64,000 bases of DNA, from contig NZ_LMLZ01000012.1 of assembly GCF_001422735.1 (NCBI RefSeq), positions 124,001 to 188,000 of the forward strand. Direction: 5' to 3'. Made by a program: the position numbers and the translations under genes. How positions within the stretch are numbered: position 1 is the stretch's first letter; every line of letters begins with the position of its first letter. This DNA is from Acidovorax sp. Leaf78. GTDB taxonomy: Bacteria > Pseudomonadota > Gammaproteobacteria > Burkholderiales > Burkholderiaceae_C. Below, in pieces: positions 1 through 8,066 of this stretch. The notes below the pieces were generated by a model that did no database searches, had not been told where the DNA came from, and worked only from the letters and a program-made list of their open reading frames with translations.

Positions 1-596
1 GCCGCCGTTTGATCGCCAACTTCCGCGGCTCCAACAGCGCGCCCGCCTGGGCGCCGGACGGCCGCTCGCTGGCGGTCACTTTGAGCCGCGATGGCGGCTC
101 ACAGCTGTACACCATCGACGCCAACGGCGGTGAGCCTCGCCGTCTCATGCAGAGCGCGGGCATCGACACCGAGCCCGTGTATTCGGGCGACGGCCGCAGC
201 ATCTACTTCGTGAGCGATCGCGGGGGCGCGCCGCAGATCTACAAGGTGACCGCATCCGGCGGCAATGCCGAGCGCGTGACCTTCACCGGGTCCTACAACA
301 TCTCGCCGAGCGTGAGCCCTGACGGTAAGTGGTTGGCCTACATCTCCCGTGTGGGCGGCGCCTTCAAGCTCCACGTCATGGATTTGTCCACCGGCACGGT
401 GAACGCCGTGACGGACTCGACGGCCGATGAAAACCCCAGCTTTGCGCCCAACAGCCGCCTGATCGTCTACGCGACCCAGCAGCAAGGCCGCGAAGCGCTC
501 ATGACCACCACGCTCGACGGCAAGATCAAGGCGCGACTGGCAGGGCAGGCTGGCGACATCCGCGAACCGGACTGGGGTCCGTTTCAAAAGCAGTGA
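1..596 (+). CDS. tolB: TolB, C-terminal part (cut by window edge)
   Basis: Periplasmic beta-propeller protein of the Tol-Pal envelope system, which binds Pal and helps outer-membrane constriction at division. Only about 197 C-terminal codons are here; the family is about 430 residues, so the N-terminal domain lies upstream. The visible part shows repeated propeller blades with the motif SPDG/APDG and an aromatic or basic strand (APDGRSLAVTL, SPDGKWLAYIS, APNSRLIVYA). The frame is already open at base 3, so the TTG at base 9 is not taken as a start. pal follows 44 bp downstream, the standard tolB-pal order. Confidence 0.95.
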   Translation, partial: RRLIANFRGSNSAPAWAPDGRSLAVTLSRDGGSQLYTIDANGGEPRRLMQSAGIDTEPVYSGDGRSIYFVSDRGGAPQIYKVTASGGNAERVTFTGSYNISPSVSPDGKWLAYISRVGGAFKLHVMDLSTGTVNAVTDSTADENPSFAPNSRLIVYATQQQGREALMTTTLDGKIKARLAGQAGDIREPDWGPFQKQ

Positions 597-640
597 ACTA
601 ATTTTCAATTTCAGTTATCAAGTTTTCAGGAGAATTTTGG

Positions 641-1183
641 ATGATCAAACGTTTTACCCTCGCCCTTTCCATCGTCGCCCTCATGGCTGGTTGCAGCTCC
701 GGTGTGAAGCTGGACGACGTGCCTGTCGAAGACAAGAACGCGACGTCGACCATGCCCGGCACCAACAGCGGCGCCAATTCCGGCAACACGGCGCAAAGCG
801 GTGTGGCAGGTGTGGACCTGGGCCAGTCGGCGCGTGACGCGGCAGGCCCACAGGGCGTGGCCCGCGTCGTGTACTTCGACTACGACAGCTACGTGATCAA
901 GCCAGAATTCCAATCGCTGATCGAAGCGCATTCCCGCTTCATCAAGTCGGGCGGCAACCGCAAGGTCATGATCGAAGGCCACACCGATGACCGCGGTGGC
1001 CGTGAATACAACCTGGCGCTGGGCCAAAAGCGTGCTGAGGCGGTGCGCCGTTCTCTGGGCCTGCTGGGTGTGCAGGACAACCAGATCGAAGCCGTGAGCT
1101 TCGGCAAGGAAAAGCCCGCAGCCCCTGGCAATTCGGAAGACGCACACGCGCAAAACCGCCGCGCTGAACTGTCCTACCGTTGA
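641..1183 (+). CDS. pal: Peptidoglycan-associated lipoprotein Pal
   Basis: Outer-membrane lipoprotein that binds peptidoglycan and TolB. Of 180 residues, 1-17 form a lipoprotein signal peptide ending LMAG, with lipidated Cys18. A Ser/Asn/Gly-rich linker follows to about residue 75, then an OmpA-like domain. That domain contains VYFDYDS near 85 and the peptidoglycan (DAP) binding segment EGHTDDRGGREYN near 115-127. The length matches the family. It lies 44 bp after tolB, and its stop codon overlaps the cpoB start by one base (TGATG), indicating translational coupling. Confidence 0.97.
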   Translation: MIKRFTLALSIVALMAGCSSGVKLDDVPVEDKNATSTMPGTNSGANSGNTAQSGVAGVDLGQSARDAAGPQGVARVVYFDYDSYVIKPEFQSLIEAHSRFIKSGGNRKVMIEGHTDDRGGREYNLALGQKRAEAVRRSLGLLGVQDNQIEAVSFGKEKPAAPGNSEDAHAQNRRAELSYR

Positions 1184-1974
1184 TGCGCGCGTTGTCTTTT
1201 TCCTTCCCCCGCAAGGCGCTGGCAGCGGCGACGCTGCTGGCAGTGTTGGTGCCGGCAAGCCACGCAGCGCTGTTCGAGGATGACGAAGCACGCCGTGCCA
1301 TCCTGGAGATGCGCCAACGGGTCGACGGCCTGCAGGCCGCCCAGCAGCGCTCTTCCGACGAGGTGCGCAGGCTGGGCGAGGACAACAGCCAGCTGCGCCG
1401 CAGCCTGCTCGACCTGCAGACGCAGATCGAAACCCTGCGCGTGGAGCAGTCCAAGATGCGCGGCCAGAACGAGCAGTTGCTGCGCGATGCGGCCGACCTG
1501 CAAAAGCGCCAGAAGGACATCGCCCAGGGCGTGGACGAGCGCCTGCGGCAGTTTGAGCCCGTGAAGGTCACGCAGGACGGCCAAGAGTTTCAGGCTGATC
1601 CGGCGGAAAAGCGGGATTTCGAAGCAGCGCTGGCCGTGTTTCGGTCGGGCAAGTTCCCCGAAGCCAGTGCAGCGTTTGCGGCCTTTGTGCGCCAGTACCC
1701 CCGCAGCGGCTTCGTGCCATCGGCCCGTTTCTGGCTGGGCAATGCGCAGTACGCGACCCGCGAGTACAAGGAGTCCATCAACAACTTCAAGTTGATGCTG
1801 GCTGATGCGCCGACCCACGCGCGCGCACCGGAAGCCGCATTGTCGATTGCCAACTGCCAGATCGAGCTCAAGGACACGCGCGCCGCCCGCAAGACGCTGG
1901 AGGACCTGGTGAAAGCCTACCCTCAGTCTGAAGCTGCCATGGCAGCCAAAGAGCGTCTGTCGCGCCTGAAGTAA
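1183..1974 (+). CDS. cpoB: Cell division coordinator CpoB (YbgF)
   Basis: Periplasmic protein that couples Tol-Pal constriction with PBP1b peptidoglycan synthesis. The 263-residue product has a signal peptide ending SHA before ALFEDDEAR. An N-terminal coiled coil (about residues 25-110, rich in Gln/Glu/Arg/Leu heptads) mediates trimerisation in the family. Tandem TPR units occupy about 140-263, with FRSGKFPEASAAFAAFVRQYP as the first. I chose ATG 1183, which overlaps the pal stop, over the TTG three bases upstream. It is the last gene of the tol-pal block. Confidence 0.93.
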   Translation: MRALSFSFPRKALAAATLLAVLVPASHAALFEDDEARRAILEMRQRVDGLQAAQQRSSDEVRRLGEDNSQLRRSLLDLQTQIETLRVEQSKMRGQNEQLLRDAADLQKRQKDIAQGVDERLRQFEPVKVTQDGQEFQADPAEKRDFEAALAVFRSGKFPEASAAFAAFVRQYPRSGFVPSARFWLGNAQYATREYKESINNFKLMLADAPTHARAPEAALSIANCQIELKDTRAARKTLEDLVKAYPQSEAAMAAKERLSRLK

Positions 1975-1979
1975 GCACC

Positions 1980-2798
1980 ATGATCCCCGAGGTCGTCGCT
2001 TCGCCGGACGCTGTTCCGGCTGCCGAGCTGGAGCGGCGCTTTGGCGGGCTGGAGCGGCTCTATGGCGTTGCGGGTGCCGCCCGCATCCGCCAGGCCCATG
2101 TGGCCGTCATCGGCGTCGGCGGCGTGGGCTCCTGGACCGCTGAGGCCTTGGCGCGCAGCGGGGTGGGGCAGATCACCCTGGTGGACATGGACCATGTCGC
2201 TGAGTCCAACATCAACCGCCAGATCCACGCCCTGACCGCCACCGTCGGACAGGCCAAGGTCGTGGCCATGCAGCAGCGCATTGCGCAGATCAACCCGGCC
2301 TGCACGGTGCATTGCGTTGACGACTTTGCTACTCCGGAGAATTGGCCGGGTTTGCTGCCGCATGCGGTGGATGCCGTGGTCGATGCCTGCGACCAAGTTA
2401 AGGCCAAGACGGCCATGGCCGCTTGGGCGCGCGACAACGGTGTGCTGCACATTGTGGTCGGCGCGGCGGGTGGCAAGCGCCACGCGCACAAGGTCGATGT
2501 GGATGACCTTGCGAACACCACCCATGACCCCTTGCTGGCCCAGGTGCGTTACCGCCTGCGCAAGGAGCACCGCGCGCCGCGCGAGGGCAAGAAGATCGGC
2601 GTCACCTGCGTGTTCAGCCGAGAGTCAGTCGCTGCGCCGGACGCCTCGTGCAATATCGACGGCGACGGCTCATTGAATTGCCACGGCTACGGTTCCGTCG
2701 TCGCGGTGACCGCGACCTTCGGTCAATGCGCTGCTGGTTGGGTTCTGGATCAACTGGCTGCAGGGTCCCCGAAAAAGCTGCCGAAAAAGACGCTATAA
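1980..2798 (+). CDS. tcdA: tRNA threonylcarbamoyladenosine dehydratase TcdA
   Basis: E1-like (ThiF/MoeB superfamily) ATP-dependent enzyme that cyclises t6A37 of tRNA to ct6A. The 272 residues include the nucleotide-binding glycine motif GVGGVGSW near residue 46 and the acidic strand end VDMDHV. NRQIHAL and VDACDQVKAK follow, as in the family. The C-terminal segment ASCNIDGDGSLNCHGYGS is also typical. It starts 5 bp after cpoB, so it is probably co-transcribed. Its TAA stop lies inside a consensus -10 box for the downstream tRNA. An older name is csdL/ygdL. Confidence 0.92.
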   Translation: MIPEVVASPDAVPAAELERRFGGLERLYGVAGAARIRQAHVAVIGVGGVGSWTAEALARSGVGQITLVDMDHVAESNINRQIHALTATVGQAKVVAMQQRIAQINPACTVHCVDDFATPENWPGLLPHAVDAVVDACDQVKAKTAMAAWARDNGVLHIVVGAAGGKRHAHKVDVDDLANTTHDPLLAQVRYRLRKEHRAPREGKKIGVTCVFSRESVAAPDASCNIDGDGSLNCHGYGSVVAVTATFGQCAAGWVLDQLAAGSPKKLPKKTL

Positions 2799-2799
2799 T
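2794..2799 (+). promoter_or_regulatory. Perfect -10 box for tRNA-Lys, overlapping the tcdA stop
   Basis: TATAAT at 2794-2799 contains the tcdA stop codon TAA (2796-2798). It lies 48 bp before the mature tRNA start, a sensible distance for a short 5' leader. I see no good -35 hexamer 16-18 bp upstream, where the sequence is A-rich. The assignment rests on the -10 match and position. Confidence 0.55.
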
Positions 2800-2806
2800 C
2801 CGAGGC

Positions 2807-2842
2807 TTTGCAGCAATTGTTCCATTAGTAAGTTGCTGCAAA
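2807..2842 (+). other. Hairpin in the 5' leader of tRNA-Lys
   Basis: TTTGCAGCAA (2807-2816) and TTGCTGCAAA (2833-2842) are perfect reverse complements around a 16-nt loop. The structure ends five bases before the tRNA. It could influence RNase P or leader processing, or be a decoy terminator; no T-run follows it. Confidence 0.6.
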
Positions 2843-2847
2843 GAGAT

Positions 2848-2923
2848 GGGACGTTAGCTCAGTTGGTAGAGCAGCGGACTTTTAATCCGTTTGTCGTGGG
2901 TTCGACCCCCGCACGTCCCACCA
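2848..2923 (+). tRNA. tRNA-Lys (anticodon TTT)
   Basis: A 76-nt cloverleaf. The acceptor arm GGGACGT pairs with ACGTCCC, followed by A and an encoded CCA (2921-2923). The D-arm is GCTCAGTTGGTAGAGC. The anticodon stem CGGAC/ATCCG holds the loop with TTT. The T-arm is GTGGGTTCGACCCCCGC. A terminator follows immediately. Confidence 0.97.
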
Positions 2924-2930
2924 AGATCAG

Positions 2931-2960
2931 AAGGCCCTGTAGCAATACAGGGCCTTTTTT
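2931..2960 (+). terminator. Rho-independent terminator of tRNA-Lys
   Basis: GGCCCTGTA (2933-2941), loop GCAA and TACAGGGCC (2946-2954) form a perfect 9-bp stem, followed by six T residues. Flanking A and T bases can extend the stem. It ends the tcdA/tRNA transcript. Confidence 0.93.
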
Positions 2961-3043
2961 GTTTTTGGCCCAGTCGACACACATCAACTCTCGACTCCAG
3001 CTTGCAATCCGATCGGTTCGGACCGTGCTCTGAATGGGCCGCT

Positions 3044-3649
3044 TCAAATGCGGCGTGCAGTGCCCCGCTGGCGCAGGCGAGCCAATCCACAAAGCGCTAT
3101 CCCGGCCGATAGTCCGATGACGGCCCACTCGGACAGGGTAGGAATGCTGGTGGGAGTGGCGGATGCAGCCACGACCACTGTGAATGAGTCGAAGGTGGGG
3201 CCGGCGCCCCACACCCAGGTGTAGGAGCCGGCGGTGAGGCCCAGGGCTGCAATGGTGGTGCCAGTCCATGTGGTGGTCGATGGGGTCAAAGCTGCGCCGG
3301 AGACATAACCCCCCGGCACTGCGATCCAGGCTCCGGCGGTGAAACCTGCTGCGTCACCCGTGGTGCTGGAGGCCCCGGCGCTGGAGCCCGTTCCGAAATC
3401 AGCGGGGCCCACCGTGGTGATGGCGTAGATGCTGGCTGGCGCTGCTCCCACGAGTGCCGCGCCGATGTTGGGGATGACGAATGCCGGTGATGGGACGCTT
3501 GCAGCGAACGTCGCGCCTGATGTGTTGAGAGACCCGTTCCCGGTGGCAACGACGTCCGGCCCGCTCTGAGCGATGGTCAGCGTGTAGGCGGCATAAGAAT
3601 GGCCACATGCCGTCAATAGCGCTGCCGCGGCAAATTTCGATAACTTCAT
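3044..3649 (-). CDS. IPTL-CTERM sorting-domain surface protein
   Basis: 201-residue exported protein of unknown job. The N-terminus is a signal peptide (MKLSKFAAAALLTACGHSYA). The body is Gly/Ala/Ser/Thr-rich beta-type sequence. The last 33 residues (169-201) are an exosortase sorting signal: IPTLSEW, then a hydrophobic helix, then a basic tail RLRQRGTARR. IPTL-CTERM proteins are known substrates of an exosortase (XrtH type) that cuts the tail and hands the protein to the surface. No exosortase gene is in the window. The position after W is Ala rather than the common Gly. Upstream of the start lies the ACTCCCGA tandem array. Confidence 0.85.
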   Translation of the reverse strand: MKLSKFAAAALLTACGHSYAAYTLTIAQSGPDVVATGNGSLNTSGATFAASVPSPAFVIPNIGAALVGAAPASIYAITTVGPADFGTGSSAGASSTTGDAAGFTAGAWIAVPGGYVSGAALTPSTTTWTGTTIAALGLTAGSYTWVWGAGPTFDSFTVVVAASATPTSIPTLSEWAVIGLSAGIALCGLARLRQRGTARRI

Positions 3650-3707
3650 GGATTCCCCTTAGCCTTTGTTTTTAGCACGTAGGCATCAGTGGGCGAAGCT
3701 CTTATTG

Positions 3708-3763
3708 ACTCCCGAACTCCCGAACTCCCGAACTCCCGAACTCCCGAACTCCCGAACTCCCGA
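3708..3763 (+). repeat. 8-bp tandem repeat, seven perfect copies
   Basis: ACTCCCGA is repeated seven times without error from 3708 to 3763. It starts 59 bp upstream of the start codon of the minus-strand IPTL-CTERM gene and ends 60 bp past the stop of the AI-2E transporter gene. No open frame of interest crosses it. Perfect arrays of this kind are prone to slipped-strand length change. Confidence 0.95.
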
Positions 3764-3822
3764 CTCACGGACTGCGAAGGCCGGGGCAGTGAGGGTCTGC
3801 CTCGGCGGTGTGCAAGGTGGAA

Positions 3823-4887
3823 TCAGGGAGGGGTAGGCCGGTTGCCAGCGCTGGGGGCAAACAAATCCCAGGTGGCGATGAACAGCGCTGCAATCACCGG
3901 CCCGATGACAAAGCCGGTCAGGCCGAACAAGGCCATGCCGCCGAGGGTCGAGATCAGCACGACGTAGTCGGGCATCTTCGTATCCTTGCCGACCAGGATG
4001 GGGCGCAGCACGTTGTCCACCAGGCCGATCACGAACACGCCGTACGCAATCAGCACCACACCTTGCCACACGGCACCCGTGGCCAGGAAGTAGATGGCCA
4101 CCGGCAGCCAGATCAGGCCTGCGCCCACGGCCGGCAGCAGCGACAGGAAGGCCATCAGAACGCCCCACAGCACAGGGCCCTGGATGCCAAGGATCCAGAA
4201 GATCAGCCCGCCCAGCGCACCCTGCGATGCCGCCACGACGATGTTGCCCTTGACCGTGGCACGGATCACTGTGGTGAACTTGTCGACCAGCTGGCGCTTG
4301 TGGGCTTCGTCCAGCGGCGTGGCCTGGCCGATGCGCAAGGCCAGCCGGTTGCCGTCGCGCAGCAGAAAGAACAACAGGTAGAGCATGATGCCGAAGCTCA
4401 CCACGAACTCCAGGGTGTTCTGGCCAATGCTGAGGGCCTGGGCTGCCACGAACTGGCTCGCTTGCACGGCCACGGACGAGAATTTGTCCTGCAACTCGGT
4501 GACCGAGGTCAGGTTCAGGCGTTCCAGCAGGTTCACGGCCCAGGAAGGGAGGGCCGAGATGATCTGCTGCAGGTACAGCCCGAAGTTGAGCTGCCCGGAG
4601 CGCATGCGCTCATACACCACCGTGGCTTCCTGTATCAACGAAATCGTGATGGCCGTCATGGGCAGGATCACGATCACAAGGCAAAGCGCCAGCGTACTCA
4701 GCGCCGCTAGGTTGGTGCGCCGGGGCATGCGCCGCAACAGTTTGCGGTGCAGCGGTGCAAAGAGGATGGCCAGGATCACGCCCCAGAAGACGGCCCCATG
4801 AAACTGCCACAGGATGGCCCCGAAGGCCACGGTGACAAGGATCAACAGCAGCAGGAAGGCTTTGGACTGGAGGTTGGCGGGCGTCAT
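3823..4887 (-). CDS. AI-2E family transporter (TqsA/PerM-like)
   Basis: 354-residue inner-membrane protein with about eight hydrophobic segments. It begins MTPANLQSKAFLLLLIL, continues with FWGVILAILFAPLH, and has a long amphipathic periplasmic-type region near 120-200. Helices FVVSFGIMLYLLFFLL and WILGIQGPVLWGVLMAFLSL follow. The C-terminal LVDNVLRPILVGK and TLGGMALFGLTGFVIGPV are hallmarks of the family. Family members export autoinducer-2 or act as ion-coupled permeases; the substrate here is unknown. ATG 4887 is preferred because codons further upstream do not look like membrane protein. It is divergent from sucA, sharing a 242-bp promoter region. Confidence 0.88.
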   Translation of the reverse strand: MTPANLQSKAFLLLLILVTVAFGAILWQFHGAVFWGVILAILFAPLHRKLLRRMPRRTNLAALSTLALCLVIVILPMTAITISLIQEATVVYERMRSGQLNFGLYLQQIISALPSWAVNLLERLNLTSVTELQDKFSSVAVQASQFVAAQALSIGQNTLEFVVSFGIMLYLLFFLLRDGNRLALRIGQATPLDEAHKRQLVDKFTTVIRATVKGNIVVAASQGALGGLIFWILGIQGPVLWGVLMAFLSLLPAVGAGLIWLPVAIYFLATGAVWQGVVLIAYGVFVIGLVDNVLRPILVGKDTKMPDYVVLISTLGGMALFGLTGFVIGPVIAALFIATWDLFAPSAGNRPTPP

Positions 4888-5129
4888 GTTGTGCGTAGCG
4901 AAGGAATACACGCACTGTAAGCGAGCCGGGTGCCACGCTACGGGGGACTCTGCTTTTTTGGCCGTTGCAAGACCCGCAAAGTTGGGTAGTTGGCGGTTCG
5001 GTGGCACAATGGCGCCCGCAACCAGGCCCTTCCCTAGCCACTGTCGCATCCGCCAATCGGTTCAGCCGTGTCGCGGAAGGTTTCTCAACCAACTAATGCT
5101 TTCCCAAGGAAAGCGGAGGTCAGCGGAAT

Positions 5130-8009
5130 ATGAGCGATACGACATCCGTCTATCAAGCCTACCAAGGCAACACCTACCTCTTCGGCGGCAATGCGCCCTA
5201 TGTCGAAGAGATGTACGAAAACTACCTTGCCAACCCAGGTAGCGTGCCAGACAACTGGCGCGAGTACTTTGACGCACTGCAAAATGTGCCTGCCGTGGAC
5301 GGCAGCAATGCCAAGGATGTTCCGCACCTCCCCGTCATCAATGCCTTTGCCGAGCGCGCAAAGCAAGGTGGCACCAAGGTCGTTGTCGCCACAGGCGCCG
5401 ACTCCGAACTGGGCCGCAAGCGCACCGCCGTTCAGCAGCTGATCGCCGCGTACCGCAACGTGGGCCAGCGCTGGGCCGATCTGGACCCGCTCAAGCGCAC
5501 AGAGCGCCCCGCGATCCCCGAACTCGAACCCTCTTTCTACGGCTTCAGCGACTCCGACCAGGAAGTCGTGTTCAACACCAGCAACACGTTCTTCGGCAAG
5601 GAATCCCTGCCGCTGCGCGAGCTGATCAATGCCCTGCGCGAAACCTACTGCGGCTCCATCGGTGTCGAGTACATGTACGCGACCGACCAGAACCAGAAGC
5701 GCTGGTGGCAAGAAAAGCTGGAAACCATTCGCAGCAAGCCCAGCTTCGGCGCCGAGAAGAAAAAGCACATCCTCGACCGCCTGACGGCCGCCGAAGGCCT
5801 GGAGCGCTTCCTGCACACCAAGTACGTCGGCCAAAAGCGCTTTTCGCTCGAAGGCGGTGAAAGCTTCATCGCCGCGATGGACGAGCTGATCCAGTCTGCC
5901 GGCGCCAAGGGCGTGCAGGAAATCGTGATCGGCATGGCCCACCGCGGTCGCCTGAACGTGCTGGTCAACTCCCTGGGCAAGATGCCCAAGGACCTGTTCG
6001 CCGAATTCGACCACACGGCGCCCGAAGACCTGCCATCGGGTGACGTGAAGTACCACCAGGGCTTTAGCTCCGACGTGACCACCCCTGGCGGCCCGGTTCA
6101 CCTGTCGCTGGCGTTCAACCCGTCCCACCTTGAAATCGTGAACCCGGTGGTCGAAGGCTCGGTGCGCGCCCGTATGGACCGCCGTGCCGACCCGTTCGGC
6201 AAGCAGGTGCTGCCCGTGCTGGTGCACGGTGACGCGGCCTTTGCCGGCCAGGGCGTGAACCAGGAAACCCTGGCGCTGGCGCAGACCCGTGGTTATTCCA
6301 CGGGCGGCACGGTGCACATCATCATCAACAACCAGATCGGCTTCACCACGTCCGACCCGCGCGATGCCCGCTCGACGCTGTATTGCACCGACATCGTGAA
6401 GATGGTCGAGTCGCCCGTGCTGCACGTGAACGGCGACGACCCTGAAGCCGTGGTCTTGGCCACCCAGCTCGCTCTGGAGTTCCGCATGGAGTTCCAGAAG
6501 GACGTGGTCGTGGACATCATCTGTTTCCGCAAGCTGGGCCACAACGAGCAGGACACACCTGCTCTGACGCAGCCGCTGATGTACAAGAAGATCGGCCAGC
6601 ACCCCGGCACGCGCAAGCTGTATGCCGACAAACTGGCCACGCAAGGCCTGGGCGAGACGCTGGGCGACGACATGGTCAAGGCCTACCGCGCCGCCATGGA
6701 CTCGGGCAAGCACACCATCGACCCCGTGCTGACCAACTTCAAGAGCAAGTACGCAGTGGACTGGAGCCCGTTCCTGGGCAAGAAGTGGACGGACGCTGGC
6801 GACACCGCCATCCCGTTGGCCGAGTGGAAGCGCCTGGCCGAGAAGATCACGACCATCCCTGAAAGCGTGACGCCGCACCAGCTGGTCAAGAAGGTGTACG
6901 ACGACCGCGCTGCCATGGGCCGTGGCGACATCCCGGTGGACTGGGGCATGGGCGAGCACATGGCTTTCGCATCGCTGGTGGCCAGTGGCTTCCCGGTGCG
7001 CCTGTCGGGCGAAGACTGCGGTCGCGGTACCTTCACGCACCGCCACTCGGTCATCCATGACCAAAAGCGCGAGAAGTGGGACATCGGTACCTACGTGCCA
7101 CTACAGAACGTGAGCGAGAACCAGGCTCCGTTCGTCGTGATCGACTCCATCCTGTCCGAAGAGGCGGTGCTGGGCTTCGAGTACGGCTACGCATCGAACG
7201 ACCCCAACACCCTGGTGATCTGGGAAGCCCAGTTCGGCGACTTCGCCAACGGCGCGCAGGTCGTGATCGACCAGTTCATCGCCTCGGGCGAAGTGAAGTG
7301 GGGCCGTGTGAACGGCATCACCCTGATGCTGCCCCACGGCTACGAAGGCCAGGGCCCTGAGCACAGCTCGGCGCGCCTGGAGCGCTTCATGCAGCTGTCG
7401 GCCGATGCCAACATGCAGGTGGTGCAGCCTACGACGGCCAGCCAGATCTTCCACATCCTGCGCCGCCAGATGGTGCGTGATCTGCGCAAGCCGCTGATCA
7501 TCATGACGCCGAAGTCGCTGCTGCGTAACAAGGACGCGACCTCGCCGCTGTCCGAGTTCACCAAGGGCAGCTTCCAGACGGTGATCCCGGAGCAGGACGA
7601 AGCCATCGCCAAGAAGGCCGCCAAGATCAAGCGCGTGATCGCTTGCTCTGGCAAGGTGTACTACGACCTCGTGAAGAAGCGCACCGAGCGTGAAGACGAC
7701 GACGTGGTCATCATCCGTGTCGAGCAGTTGTATCCGTTCCCGCACAAGGCGTTTGCTGCCGAGCTCAAGAAGTACCCCAACGTCACGGACATCGTGTGGT
7801 GCCAGGACGAGCCACAAAACCAGGGCGCCTGGTTCTTCATCCAGCACAACATCCACGAGAACATGCTCGAAGGCCAGAAGCTGGGTTACTCCGGCCGCGC
7901 GGCATCGGCATCGCCTGCCGTCGGTTATTCGCACCTGCACCAGGAGCAGCAAAAGGCGCTGGTGGATGGCGCGTTTGCCAAGCTCAAGGGTTTTGTCCTG
8001 ACCAAGTAA
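5130..8009 (+). CDS. sucA: 2-oxoglutarate dehydrogenase E1 component
   Basis: Thiamine-diphosphate-dependent decarboxylase of the TCA-cycle 2-oxoglutarate dehydrogenase complex. The 959 residues are close to the family's 930-950. The N-terminal segment (SVYQAYQGNTYLFGGNAPYVEEMY) is the family assembly domain. HRGRLNVLVN near 272 and the ThDP/Mg motif HGDAAFAGQG near 369 follow. The C-terminal transketolase-like half has EDCGRGTFTHRH near 630 and GPEHSSARLERF near 746. A GGAGGT ribosome site at 5115-5120 fits ATG 5130. It is first in a run with sucB, lpdA and zapE. Confidence 0.98.
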   Translation: MSDTTSVYQAYQGNTYLFGGNAPYVEEMYENYLANPGSVPDNWREYFDALQNVPAVDGSNAKDVPHLPVINAFAERAKQGGTKVVVATGADSELGRKRTAVQQLIAAYRNVGQRWADLDPLKRTERPAIPELEPSFYGFSDSDQEVVFNTSNTFFGKESLPLRELINALRETYCGSIGVEYMYATDQNQKRWWQEKLETIRSKPSFGAEKKKHILDRLTAAEGLERFLHTKYVGQKRFSLEGGESFIAAMDELIQSAGAKGVQEIVIGMAHRGRLNVLVNSLGKMPKDLFAEFDHTAPEDLPSGDVKYHQGFSSDVTTPGGPVHLSLAFNPSHLEIVNPVVEGSVRARMDRRADPFGKQVLPVLVHGDAAFAGQGVNQETLALAQTRGYSTGGTVHIIINNQIGFTTSDPRDARSTLYCTDIVKMVESPVLHVNGDDPEAVVLATQLALEFRMEFQKDVVVDIICFRKLGHNEQDTPALTQPLMYKKIGQHPGTRKLYADKLATQGLGETLGDDMVKAYRAAMDSGKHTIDPVLTNFKSKYAVDWSPFLGKKWTDAGDTAIPLAEWKRLAEKITTIPESVTPHQLVKKVYDDRAAMGRGDIPVDWGMGEHMAFASLVASGFPVRLSGEDCGRGTFTHRHSVIHDQKREKWDIGTYVPLQNVSENQAPFVVIDSILSEEAVLGFEYGYASNDPNTLVIWEAQFGDFANGAQVVIDQFIASGEVKWGRVNGITLMLPHGYEGQGPEHSSARLERFMQLSADANMQVVQPTTASQIFHILRRQMVRDLRKPLIIMTPKSLLRNKDATSPLSEFTKGSFQTVIPEQDEAIAKKAAKIKRVIACSGKVYYDLVKKRTEREDDDVVIIRVEQLYPFPHKAFAAELKKYPNVTDIVWCQDEPQNQGAWFFIQHNIHENMLEGQKLGYSGRAASASPAVGYSHLHQEQQKALVDGAFAKLKGFVLTK

Positions 8010-8066
8010 GGCCGGCAACCCCCGATTGCACAGAACAGAACAGAACCCCATTCCGAAAGAATTGAT

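Noticed and set aside
3708-3763. CRISPR or attachment-site array
   Set aside because: Units are 8 bp, contiguous and perfect, with no spacer and no integrase.
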